A stretch of DNA of 64,000 bases from Megalonaias nervosa (lineage: Eukaryota; Mollusca; Bivalvia; Unionida; Unionidae), in NCBI GenBank assembly GCA_016617855.1, contig JAECUM010033203.1:1-64000 (forward strand), read 5' to 3'. Made by a program: the position numbers and the translations under genes. Of the stretch, positions 22,270-33,010 are shown piece by piece. Under the pieces are notes generated by a model that had not been told where the DNA came from, searched no databases, and was given only the letters and a program-made list of their open reading frames with translations. Within the stretch, counting starts at the first letter, position 1. Each line of letters begins with the position of its first letter.

Positions 22270-24025
22270 AAATCGTACAATGTCGTGCTCTTTTATTTGT
22301 CAGTGTTTGATTTTGCAAAGGGACACATTTCTGTTTAGCCTCGTACTTGTGTTAATAATGCAGATAATTTCTGCTGTGGTTGTGGTAAAGTGACTTTTGC
22401 ATCACAAAAGCGCAGTATAAAGACTGTGGTTAAGAAAGCCTATCACTTTTATTTTGGCTGCAAAATTGGAGATCAGGATAAGAGGTTGGCCCCACACGTA
22501 TGCTGCGACATATGAGCAATAAATCTTCGCCAGTGATTGAAAAGGAAAAGGAAATCTATGCCTTTTGCAGTGCCAATTATGTGGAGAGAGCCAACAGGTC
22601 ATATCAGCAACAATTGTTACTTCTGCATGGTGCCTCCAGTTGGGAAGAGTGTGTCAAAGAAGAAAAAGTGGACTGTGCATTATCCAAACATTCCATCAGC
22701 CATAACCCAGTACCCCATGGAGAACTACCGGTTCCTGGTGCACCAGAATCATTCTCACTTGAGTCAGACGAGGAAGAGGAAAAGGATAAAACTTCTATTC
22801 CTGAACCATCAATGTTACATGACCCATATTTTCTCCCATCCTTCTCCTCTGAACCACACCTCATAACACAAGGTGAACTGAATGACATTGTCAGGGATTT
22901 GGGACTACCCAAGAGTAAGGCAGAGCTGTTGGGCTCCAGACTACAGCAGTGGAATCTCCTGGCAGGTGATGTTAGGGTTTCCATGTCCCGTGACCGTCAA
23001 AAGGATCTTGACCAATTCTTCTTCATGGAAGGTGATCTTGTACCCTGCAACAACATCGATGGTGTGATGGCAGCCCTCAACATCGTTCATGATCCAAATG
23101 AGTGGAGACTAAACATTGATTCATCGAAGACGAGTCTTAAATCTGTTTTGCTGCTCAATGGCCATCTTTGCCATCAATTCCAATTGGTCATGCAGTCCAT
23201 ATGAAGGAAACCTATGAAAACATGAAACAACTTTTGAGGTGCATAAACTATGACCAACATCAGTGGCAGCTTTGTGGCGATTTGAAGATTCTTGCTCTCT
23301 TTCTTGGTCTGCAGAATGGATACACAAAGTAATGCTGTTTTCTCTGCGAATGGGATAGTTGTGCGAGAGATTTCCACTACATTAAGAGAGATTGGCCACT
23401 CCGTCAGTCAATGGAGCCTGGGATGAAAAATGTTCAGCATCCACCACTTCTTGAATCAATGAAGATTTTGTTACCACCATGGCACATCAAGCTGGGTCTG
23501 ATGAGAAACTTTGTCAAAGCCATGGACAGAACACAAGCAGTTTTCAAGTACCTCCGTGGAAAATTTCCAAGGTTAAGTGAAGCTAAGATAAAGGAAGATG
23601 TCTTTGTTGGTCCTCAGATTAGCGAACTTCTTCGAGATTATGCATTTGACCATGCACTGCATAGCAAGGAAAAGACATGGAAATACTTCCACTTAGTGGC
23701 AACAAATCTTCTTGGAAACAACAAGGCTTACAACTACAGGGAGTTGGTTGAAAACCTTCTCAAGGCATACAAAAGCCTTGGTTGCAACATGTCACTAAAG
23801 ATACCTTTTTTGCACTCTCATCTAAATATTTTTCCACCGAACTGTGGAGCAGTGAGCGACGAGCACGGAGAGCGATTTCACCAGGACATTGCAACAATGG
23901 AGAAACGCTATCAGGGTAAATGGAGCCCATTAATGCTTGCAGGCTATTGGTGAACAGTGACAAGAGATGCTCCATTTAATGAATACGAAACACAAGCCAG
24001 GAAGCGCCGAGTAGACACTGAATAA
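22270..24025 (+). pseudogene. Broken gene of a dispersed repeat family (transposase-like, unconfirmed)
   Basis: The plus strand carries, in changing frames: a Cys-rich start (CCGCGKVTFASQKR near 22,373-22,415; CCDI; NNCYFCMVPP), an acidic Ser/Glu region (22,760), and a long conserved C-terminal part with MKETYENMKQLLRCINYDQH, CCFLCEWDS, HPPLLESMKILLPP and DEHGERFHQDIA. Frames break near 22.5-22.7 kb and 23.16 kb, with a TAA at 23,330 and a TGA at 23,951. I recall close relatives as multi-copy genes in invertebrates, so I call it mobile-element derived. The catalytic class is not proven. It interrupts the Polinton relic. Confidence 0.6.
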
Positions 24026-24039
24026 GGACTAAACTATAT

Positions 24040-24152
<113 letters not shown>

Positions 24153-24849
24153 GTTTTTTGCCTTTTGTTTCATAATACATTTTATTTACATAACCCTTTT
24201 GCTGTTTTCGAAAGTGTTACATAAGCAGGACAGGTGAAATATTATCATGTAAAGCAACCATAAACACATGAAAAGTTCTAGGTTTACAAGTTATGATTAA
24301 AACTCTACTGACTACACAATATACATAGACGTCAAATCTAAAAAGTTAAATATCTTGGAAACAGTAGATCGTCAGTTGTTTAAATTGTCATATTTGAATT
24401 CAGCACATCAAAATCCATAATAAATAGCATATTTTTTCTATGAAGCAGACGGCTTCTAAAAATTTTAGCAATTATTACTATATAGTGATTTTAATCGAAT
24501 CCACCCCTTGAATATCCGTCGATTCCATTACTTATTCATGAAACCAGGTCGCGTATCCGCTGGTAGTTGAAACCCTACCATACAGCTTTTAGGTCTTTTT
24601 ATTCTTTGGGACTGGGTATGTTAGTGACAAACCTTAGGGGAAAGTCAAAGATCTGCTGCCGTCACGGTTCTTCAATTTTTTTTACTTGTGTGTCTAATTT
24701 TGATTTGTTCTTGTTGTGTAAGATTTGCAAGTACTTCTTCAAGATTGTCTTGCATGTCCTTTTACCTTGTTTTGAAATTGTGCTAATTATTCTGGCGTAT
24801 TCATGTACGTATTTGTGAATATCTATGTACTCCGTTCAAATCCACCAAC

Positions 24850-26930
24850 AAATTATGGCTGCATTATTGTCCAACCCTAAATATTGTAGGGGTGAAGACA
24901 CATGACGTAACTATTTTAGGACTGTGGGGTCATAACCATTTATGTTTGGATTGTTTTCATGAGCTTATCAGTGTATGCCATAGAAATTCTACAGCGGATA
25001 TCACTTTTCACAAAGAGGTTCTGATCAATATCAATAAGTATATCCAGCTTGGACACATCGTGAATGTCACCAAGATTCTGACAAACTAACGCGGAACAGA
25101 TTTCATATGCGTGGTCGTCGGCAGAAATACCTTCACCTTATAACAATTAATGAAATACCTCGATCGGTGGGAAGTGAGTTTCAACAAACTTGTTGCAATC
25201 TCTCGTGAAGTCGTAACGATAGATTCCTTGGCGAGTGAATAAACCAATTGTACCATCGTTGGCATCACCGTATCGACTATTGATTTTGAATGGATCGCTA
25301 CCATTCGATGCAAAGTTGTTTACGAGTTTATTCGTGCAGAAATTGAGGAACTGCGGCGAATCAATAAAAACTGAGCCTAAACGCCATGTATTATTCCATC
25401 GTGTTTGGGATGACGTTTATTGATGTATTTGACGCTGCTAGCGTTAGTAAGTGTCCATCATATCAGCGAAGATAATGAATACACGTTTTGTTTACATAAG
25501 TTCGTATCTTTGCATTGAATGCGCTGTATGTAACACCTCGGTACACATCAGTGATGTGACAGTGGTTGCGCATTTTTTCGTCGGTCTCAAAAGGACCATC
25601 ACAGATCCAGCAACGAGTGGCCCTGGAAAACTTATCATCCCTAGTTAAAATCATGTCCACAGACGAACCAAGTGGTTGCAGCATCCATTTTGCTGTGACA
25701 TCGAGCAAATTTATAAATACTTCTGTGTCTGGGGCACAATCTCTCTGGGCGCGACACAGTATTGGCGGCTCAGTTTGCATCTGGCATCTGACTACAGCGT
25801 AACAAACTTCGCATTAGACTTGTTCCGCAACTTGGATTCTATTTGACAAAAACTCAGGATTGTTCACTGGAAATATTCAAAATCCGCATAAAACCACGGT
25901 GACTTTCATATTTCTTTGCCCGCGGTAAATTTCAAAATGTTTTGCCGAGTTCTGGCATTATTGTCCGTTGGGGTTTGTCATCGATTCTGTCACAATAAAA
26001 GTCATTGTTGTTAAGCAACTGTTGTGCGCTAAACACATACATACATACGTGTAACGCCTGAATGGAACTTTCTTACTGTGCAGGTCAATGATTCGTGAAA
26101 AATCTTTCATGTACACATAGTACTACCTGTGAACCAATAATTTCGCCTAATAATAACAAATCAATTTCGCCGTGGATAAATGAAAATGGCTGCAGACCTT
26201 TATTCCTAACAAACACATTGACGGCGATGTTAGAATGAGTCGTTCAAACTTACTGATAACAATAACTTATACAGGCAACTAAATGTTACCAAACAAACTT
26301 AAGTTCTCCCAGGTTTTGTTTGTATTTACCAGGTTGATCTGTATTATTACTCGGATAAGATTGCCCATTTAAAACGTCGGCTGTCATCACTTGTTTCATT
26401 TATCATTGATTACAGTGGAACATACTTCTGAAGGATAACTTTTATCAGTTTCGTTATTAGTAGTCTTTGTCTGTATGGTTCAAGATTACACAGGCACCAC
26501 AATGAAACCATGGCTGTGATGGTGCAAAGACAACCTTACTTATATGACTAATCATGGTAAATTCCACATAGAGATAGAACAATGTCAACCTTGAATCCAG
26601 ACGGCAGCACTGTCTCACTAAAGTATCGTAAAGTTGATCCCGGACACAAATTTGATGAAAAATCTCTATTTGGTTTATATACGCTTGGAATAATGGTCGT
26701 GTTATCTGGAATATTTTGTAGATGAACATACTCGACGGCCTCAGATGCGATAGTGGCTGCGATACGTCGACGGTTTTGTTCATCCTCGACTATACGTACA
26801 ATTTCCGTATAAACTTTGATACTTTCGAGAACTTCAAATTTAAAAATAAGGCTTTCACAAATATTATCTAGCGTTTCAGTCATACAGTCAAACCTGTTAT
26901 TAATGTCGGAGTCATTACGATACAGCAACT
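24850..26930 (-). pseudogene. Polinton-type protein-primed DNA polymerase B relic (N-terminal part)
   Basis: On the minus strand, 26,928-26,548 has VEDEQNRRRIAATIASEAVE, similar to DEDEQSRRHRLTYAIATEAS at 54.2 kb. At 25,780-25,463 a zinc-binding segment reads CWICDGPF..DEK then NHCHITDVYRG. At about 25,380-24,900 come QFLNFCTNKLVNN and CRISMA-type motifs in broken frames. The polymerase palm is absent. The order matches the copy at 54.2-56.9 kb. Many stops; no product is expected. Confidence 0.7.
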
Positions 26931-27192
26931 ATCTGATGTATTCATACCATTAAATGAAACAAGATCGTGACATTACTACATGCTTTGCGCGCACATGTTT
27001 GTTTAATCATTTTGAACAAATCTGAGACATTTTACCTTGCTTCTCGTAATAATACTTTTCTTTTCACGTTCATTATTGTCTTTTCTCATGCAAATCACAT
27101 TTTTGAACATATTTCTGCTTTTACAACCTATCAGACTATTTAATATAAATTTATGCAGAGAACACATATTTTTGCCTTTTAAAGAGACAAAA

Positions 27193-27399
27193 TTATTGAT
27201 CCCCCAAAGAGGTTGTTTTATAATTTTTATTAAACTGTAACAACATACCCCGGGCTGACTTGTGATATACATCAATGATACATTGTACAGCTTCGTCGAT
27301 CCCACGGGATAAAGAATGTTTGCATGTTTCTAATGTCGACAAGTGGAAACGAGAACTCACATATGATAGGGTAATGCACAAATTTACTACTAGAACCAA
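27193..27399 (-). other. Uncharacterised ORF with signal-like start
   Basis: A minus-strand ORF starts MVLVVNLCITLSYVSS, a plausible signal peptide, followed by ETCKHSLSRGIDEAVQCIID. A donor-like GGTATGT follows its codon for SARG. I could not join it in frame to a downstream exon, and it borders the Polinton relic. It could be an exon of an unknown gene or chance. Confidence 0.25.
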
Positions 27400-27551
27400 T
27401 TTCGAAATATGAACAATATTTAAAGATATAATCGTCTACGCTGGCTCATCCCTCACGTTCTTGGTGTATTCCACCATTTAGGCTATGTATTGAGTATGTT
27501 TTACATATATTAATCAGTGGGATACCGAATGCATGACAAACAGAAGTTAAT

Positions 27552-27572
27552 AATAATAATAATAATAATAAT
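27552..27572. repeat. AAT microsatellite
   Basis: Short AAT run downstream of gene B. Confidence 0.9.
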
Positions 27573-27742
27573 CTTGGTACATGTTTTTACACGAGGACAT
27601 CTTCATGTATGAGCGTGAGTGTATTTGTCAGATGTATAGCATTGATAAATATTAGACAGGAATATTTTCTCAATGAGAACGTGTGACTATTTAAACTTGT
27701 AGTGAGGGAAGAAGAAAGATGACAGTTACTATCATGTTCCTT

Positions 27743-27748
27743 GTTTAA
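27743..27748 (-). terminator. Candidate poly(A) signal of gene B
   Basis: ATTAAA on the minus strand about 100 bases past the gene B stop. I saw no canonical AATAAA nearby on this strand. Confidence 0.4.
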
Positions 27749-27845
27749 TTGTCAGTCGCAGATATATATTTGTACATATAATACCATCAATAAATTAGCA
27801 GATCATAGCAAATTATACCAATGTTGTATATTTATGTCAAATTTG

Positions 27846-30800
27846 TTAATCTCCACCACTCTGACCGTTCTTTGCCCCATTGGCTCCCTCTCCATTGGCT
27901 CCATTTCCATTGCCCCCGTTTCCATTTGCTCCACTGGCTTCACCTCCCATAGCTCCGTTCTTAGTTCCACCTGCCATAGCTTCAACCACTGGACCACCTT
28001 CCATAGCTCCCTGATTGCCCATGCTCATTCCCATCTTAGCCATTCTGGCGATAGCCATAATCATCTGTTGATCTGAAACAACGATCAAAAAGAAATAACT
28101 AGTTTCCTTCATTGACCGTCAACGGTATACTTTTATTGTGTTTCCTATGGTAAAAGAAGGATTTTAAACAAATGCAATAAGATGTATCAAGCTTCGAAGA
28201 TATATTCCCTCTAAAACAATTATCATTTTAGAACACGATGAGGTTTATTTGCGGTAAATCTTTCAGACCCACGTAATCAAAATGAAGCGTTATCTTAAAA
28301 TAATACAAATAGCAGAGAGTATTTTAGTGTGCTATCTAAAAGATTATAACCCTGGCGAGACATGAACGTCAGTAACAGAGAATTGAACATTGTTATGTGC
28401 AGTAAAAGGATGGAGAGAAATGATACGTGCGGGTCCAGTTGACATCTGTTTCTTCCGTGTTCCGTGTGATACCAAACAGAAACGTGTCACATTTACCTCA
28501 GAGATTTCATAACAAAAGAGTAAGGGGAAAATTGGCAGTGGTTTTAAAATCTAAACAAACATGTGGAAGTCTTTGCGAAATGATAATCAACCTGCTGGAG
28601 CAGCTCCTTTCCCTGGTGCCATTCCTGGGGGACAATCGGGTCCGTTACCTCCATTAACTCCTTTTCCCCCTGCTGTGTTGCCCATCATCCCCATTCCCAT
28701 AACACCGACTGTAAACAATAGTAACAAGAAACTAAGTCGTGGCTGAATACGGTTTGAAAATGTATAAACTGTCGTCTCTTTTCAAATATACTTTCAGAAA
28801 TTACTTCTTAAAAAGAGATAGGAATTTATTAATTTTCAGGATACAAACCAATCTTGAGTATCAGGTATATAATTTTGGAGTTTATAATTTAGGTTTATTC
28901 TGGCTCCCATAGTGCTCTTCCATTGCTGTCACCATAAATAATAAAACAACAAAGAATTACGCCTATAACAGAAAAGTTAATTTTCTTTCCTTTTGATCCT
29001 GTTACCAACAACACGTACAACCAAAACAATTCAAAGAAAAACAATATAGGACAGTAAATGTTACCTCCTCCCATAGAAGGGAAGTAGACTTCATATGGCA
29101 TTCCATTTCCGACTCTGCCGCCCTCTCCACCAACTGGCATTTTTGGAATTGGAAGCATTGGTAGCATGGGTGGCATTGGAGGCATGGGTGGCATGGGTAA
29201 AATTTTGGGAATTGGTGGTATGATGGGCATTGATGGCTTGGTGGGTATTGCTGGCATAGTGGGCATTAATGGCATGGTAGGTATAGATGGTATAGTGGGC
29301 ATTGATGGCATGGTGGGAATAGGTGGCATGGGCATCATTCCTGGACCCATTCCATTTCCACCCTTTCTACTGGGAGCACCATCAGATATACCTGATCCAC
29401 CATAAACAGGTAACATAAGCATTCCTTCCCCATTTCCGCCGTTTACCATCATCATGGCCATGCCGTTCTGGGAATTTTTTCCGCCATTAACACTTCCGTT
29501 TTCACCATTCATTGGAGCATAAACAACCATCTTACCCCCACCATTACCTCCATTGCCACCGTTGCCGCCGTTTCCGCCGTTGCCGTTTTTCATTCCAGTG
29601 TCATCCATTTGTCTTCCATTACCACCATTCATCATGAGGTCGTTCAGTTTAAATCCGCCGTTGATCCCATTCATGCCGTTCATTCCACCGTTCATGTCTA
29701 TTCCTCCGTTCATTTCCTTGATTCCATTCAATCTTCCGTTCATCATGTCCATACCACCGTTCATTCCTCCATTCATCATGTCCATGCCACCGTTCATTCC
29801 TCCATTCATCATATCCATACCGCCGTTCATCATATCCATTCCTCCGTTCACATCTTTCATCCCACCATTCCTGTCTACCGTCATCATTGCTATGTCCATA
29901 CCACCGCCATTACCTCCTTTCTGTGGTGGAGGAGGGCTATATCTGCCATCGCCATTTTTCCCACCACCATTACCGTAAGATCCTGCAGAGAACGGAAAAT
30001 GAAAGCACGTATCTCAAAATCAAAGATATATCATTAATTCCATTACAAACTATTACTTGATTCAACGTTAAAAGCTATAACTTCCTTATCGATGTCACGG
30101 AACATTTGACTCAGTTGGAATTGAACAAATTCCCTTCTCCATTATTGCTTATATCAGCAAGTAAATAAATAGGAACTTCGTGGAAGTTAAATAGTTATTC
30201 TGTACAAGTTTGCTTCATATATTTCTTTGCAAGTATGGATTAATCCCAATATAACTTGTACTCATGCTATCACCTGACACATTATGGCGTATTTTATACG
30301 CTGGCTGATCTAAATCTATGCCACTAAAGATTGAAGGCCTTTGTACTAATTATTTGGCATTATAAATTGACTTTTAAGTTTATAAAAAAAATGCTAACTT
30401 AAATTATTGCTTTTTCATTGTATTACTTTTGACTGCATTTGATCCCCAATTTTGTATATTTTTAAATCATTTTTATTCGAACGAATTAGATACGAATTGG
30501 GAGCCTGGTAACCTAGTGTCGAGAACTGACTTTAATTCAAGGTTAGACAGTTCGATTCCCATCCATTCCAGCCCATTTTAGCTGCCTCTATAACTTTGAG
30601 AAAGACACTAAGCTTTCTCTTTCGCGATATAACATTGAAAATTAAAGAGGTAAAAGTGCCATTAATAATCTAACCAATTTATGAACTCTTGATTATGTGT
30701 TAAATACTGATTCATAATATTGCACGGTGATGGCATCATGACGTAGTAATCGTGCAGTTCAAATTACACTGGCATAACAATGAAATTATTTGAATTTCAG

Positions 30801-31541
30801 AAGTGGATATCTGATTTTAATCAGATTGAACGTCCCATATAATGTTATAAGAATGGCAATAATAGTATATATCATTTTAAAAAATGGGGCTAATTGCAAG
30901 GCTCTACCTATTGCCTTACAAAGTTAGTTTTAGAGATGGATTGGCACCGATGCGTATGTTTTCTCTTCTTTTGGGTTCTGATCCATATATTTGTTTTAAT
31001 CGATTCATGGTTATAGATACCTTCTGTAATTAGTAAAATAAATTTGTAAGAAAATGTACTTTAACCATCTACAATGATCGATGAGGAACTGGGAGACTTA
31101 AATATTAGCACATGTTACTTAAATCTGATTTTATCAAGGAACCTTTTTAAAGTTGCTCCAATTAGACCCAATCAAATAAGCATTTTATTTCTCTTTTCTA
31201 CTCCAAGATCAATACATATTTTTCGGCTTTTCGGCTACCGCAGATTCCTGAAATTCTCCGTAGTGCACGGACAATGGTTAAATTTAGTATATTGTTACAT
31301 AAGGAATACGTGGCTGAGTCTTGAGAAATTCCTTCAAAATGAAAGCGAAATATGCAGGCACTTTTGTTCACGAGATATTGAGAGCGAATAACGTTTAAAT
31401 TAGAATAACTACAAATGTTAAACCCCATTTTTTAAACATAAAATAATATCTATACTTACCACCGTGTGGCTGGTAGCCTCCGTAAAGACTAGCGGCACTT
31501 GCCAAGGCACTAATAACGGAAAGCAGTAGTATAGGATTCAT
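27846..31541 (-). CDS. Gene B: secreted Gly/Asn/Met-rich repeat protein
   Basis: Four coding exons on the minus strand: 31541-31460, 29982-29065, 28708-28592, 28072-27846. All junctions are GT..AG and all introns phase 1, for a total of 1344 bases and 447 residues. The signal peptide MNPILLLSVISALASAAS is followed by LYGGYQPHG. Next come MNGGMDMMNGG-type repeats (about residues 60-130), a GNGGNGG run, Met-rich spacers, a proline section of MPxxP units and GRVGNGMPYEVYF, the end shared with gene A. Exon 4 carries the only Cys (PDCPPG). Exon 5 is Met-rich, then Gly/Asn/Ala-rich to the stop. It is probably an extracellular matrix or secreted structural protein; shell or mucus matrix is a guess from composition. 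Confidence 0.88.
29065..29982 (-). other. Gene B exon 3 (repeat exon)
   Basis: 918 bases, flanked by TCTCTGCAG and a GTAACA donor, phase 1 at both ends. Reading through the donor stays open for about 57 codons and would add a strongly hydrophobic tail (ILFFFELFWLYVLLV) before a stop at 28,895. Confidence 0.85.
30500..30650 (+). repeat. tRNA-derived SINE
   Basis: An A-box-like GGTAACCTAGTGTCGAGA and a B-box-like CAGTTCGATTCCCATCC are spaced as in a tRNA head. They are followed by a CTTTGAGAAAGACACTAAGC tail common to SINEs and LINE tails of marine animals. It lies in the first long intron between coding exons of gene B. Confidence 0.6.
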
Positions 31542-31550
31542 GGTTGTTTC
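31460..31550 (-). other. Gene B exon 2 (signal-peptide exon)
   Basis: The acceptor TTGCAG lies just above 31,550, with nine untranslated bases (GAAACAACC) before the ATG. The coding part is 82 bases, with a GTAAGT donor at 31,459. Length and phase are identical to gene A exon 2. Confidence 0.9.
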
Positions 31551-32555
31551 CTGCAATAAAATACTCTTGCTTGAGTTCCCATTTATATTTGTTTAACTTT
31601 CCCTGTACTATATGGTTCGCAAATATAGTATTTCAAAGTAAAAAATTGTTTTTATTGAAAGGAATCGGATTTAATAAATACTGTAACATTTAAGGGAAGC
31701 GGGCAGATTTTCCATTTAAATAATTCATGACATTTTATGATTATTTCATATACACTTCGCGGGGGAGGGGAACAAAAAAGTTGCAGAAATTTACTTATTC
31801 ATTAATCATTACTACATGTATGTGGTCGATAACTGTTGACACTCGTGTATGTATGTATGTATGTTACATACACATTCACATACACAGTCTGGAGGCACGT
31901 CGGCACAATCCATTATATAGAGTGTCAATTAATAATAAAGTTCTAAAAATAGAAAAAGATAATTTTTGAAAAACGTCAATAACTTAAACCCTTCCAAATA
32001 CACGTAAATATGATTAAAGCTCTAAAAAAAATTTAAAAAAATAAAGATTAAAAATGTTTAAGTTTTCAAGAAGGTAAATCCTTCCAAAAAAAAGTTTATT
32101 TTTTTTCCTACAAGATAATAGATAAATGTAAACAGCGTGTCTCCCAGGATCTTATATACAGGATCTCTATTTTTTCCCATTTCTCTCAATTTTGCATTTG
32201 TATTTGTTTAACATATTTAATACAATAGGATAAGATGTTAAGCATGGAGACTGTGGTAAAGTTTAATCTTCAGCAACAGGAAAAAATAATCATGATCGCC
32301 TTTTAGCTTGTCGATCATATTTTCATTGACAAACATTAGGCATACTGATACATGTTAACTGCAATATTTGAAAGCTTTAAAAATATAATTACTTTTATAC
32401 TGTACGTTCCCTTCAGATAAAGTCAACGTCTGTTAATATTGTGAACCTCGCTACTTTTTGATCTATTTAATCTTCAGAATTTCAGAGTTTGATATTTTGG
32501 CACATATTCTCAAATTTAAATCATAATAAATTTCGAAAATCTTGCTGGAAATACT

Positions 32556-32558
<3 letters not shown>

Positions 32559-32640
<82 letters not shown>
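32559..32640. repeat. GA microsatellite in gene B intron 1
   Basis: About 41 GA units starting 34 bases inside intron 1 of gene B. The Arg-Glu and Ser-Leu open frames here are artefacts. Confidence 0.95.
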
Positions 32641-32643
<3 letters not shown>

Positions 32644-32673
32644 AAAACGAATACGGAAATATATTGTGATTAC

Positions 32674-32724
32674 CTGAGGTGATGCAGCCGCTGGAACTAT
32701 ATGTTCTCGGCTCCTTGCTCTGCC
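32674..32724 (-). other. Gene B non-coding exon 1
   Basis: The start is predicted about 30 bases below the TATA box. It ends CACCTCAG at 32,674 with donor GTAATC. It shares CCGAGAACA and CACCTCAG blocks with gene A exon 1. Confidence 0.7.
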
Positions 32725-32745
32725 TGCTTGTTGCAACCGGCCGGC

Positions 32746-33010
32746 TTTTATATACTGCTCGCACCGGAATCAGTCGTATATTCCGATTCCGGAAACATGG
32801 TATCATCAGAGACTCGTAATGATAATTAAAACGAAATTACAACATTGTCGTTCTGTGTATGGTTTTAAGGTCATCGCAACAGGTGATAATCTTGCAGCGA
32901 GATTGATACTATAATTGAGTGTCTTGACCCGAATGTAGCGGAAGTACATGTTCATACCACATCAAAGAAATCGTGCAACGTGTACAACACTGTGCATTGT
33001 TAAATTCAAG
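32746..33010 (-). promoter_or_regulatory. Gene B promoter and conserved upstream region
   Basis: TATA box GTATATAAAAGCC at 32,743-32,755. Upstream, GATTCCGGAAACATGGT, AGGTCATCGCAACAGGTGAT (32,868-32,887; E-box beside a GATA-type site) and CCACATCAAAGAAATCGTGC (about 32,958) match the gene A promoter. The distance from the TATA box to the E-box block differs by only one base between the genes. Confidence 0.75.

Noticed and set aside
22604..22984. 126-codon minus-strand Ser-rich frame
   Set aside because: Shadow of the plus-strand broken repeat-family gene, whose frames carry conserved motifs.
29166..30037. Plus-strand Gly/Met, Pro/Phe and His/Val-rich frames
   Set aside because: Antisense of gene B exon 3; they arise from the MNGG codon repeats.
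32489..32806. Arg-Glu and Ser-Leu repeat proteins
   Set aside because: GA microsatellite in gene B intron 1.
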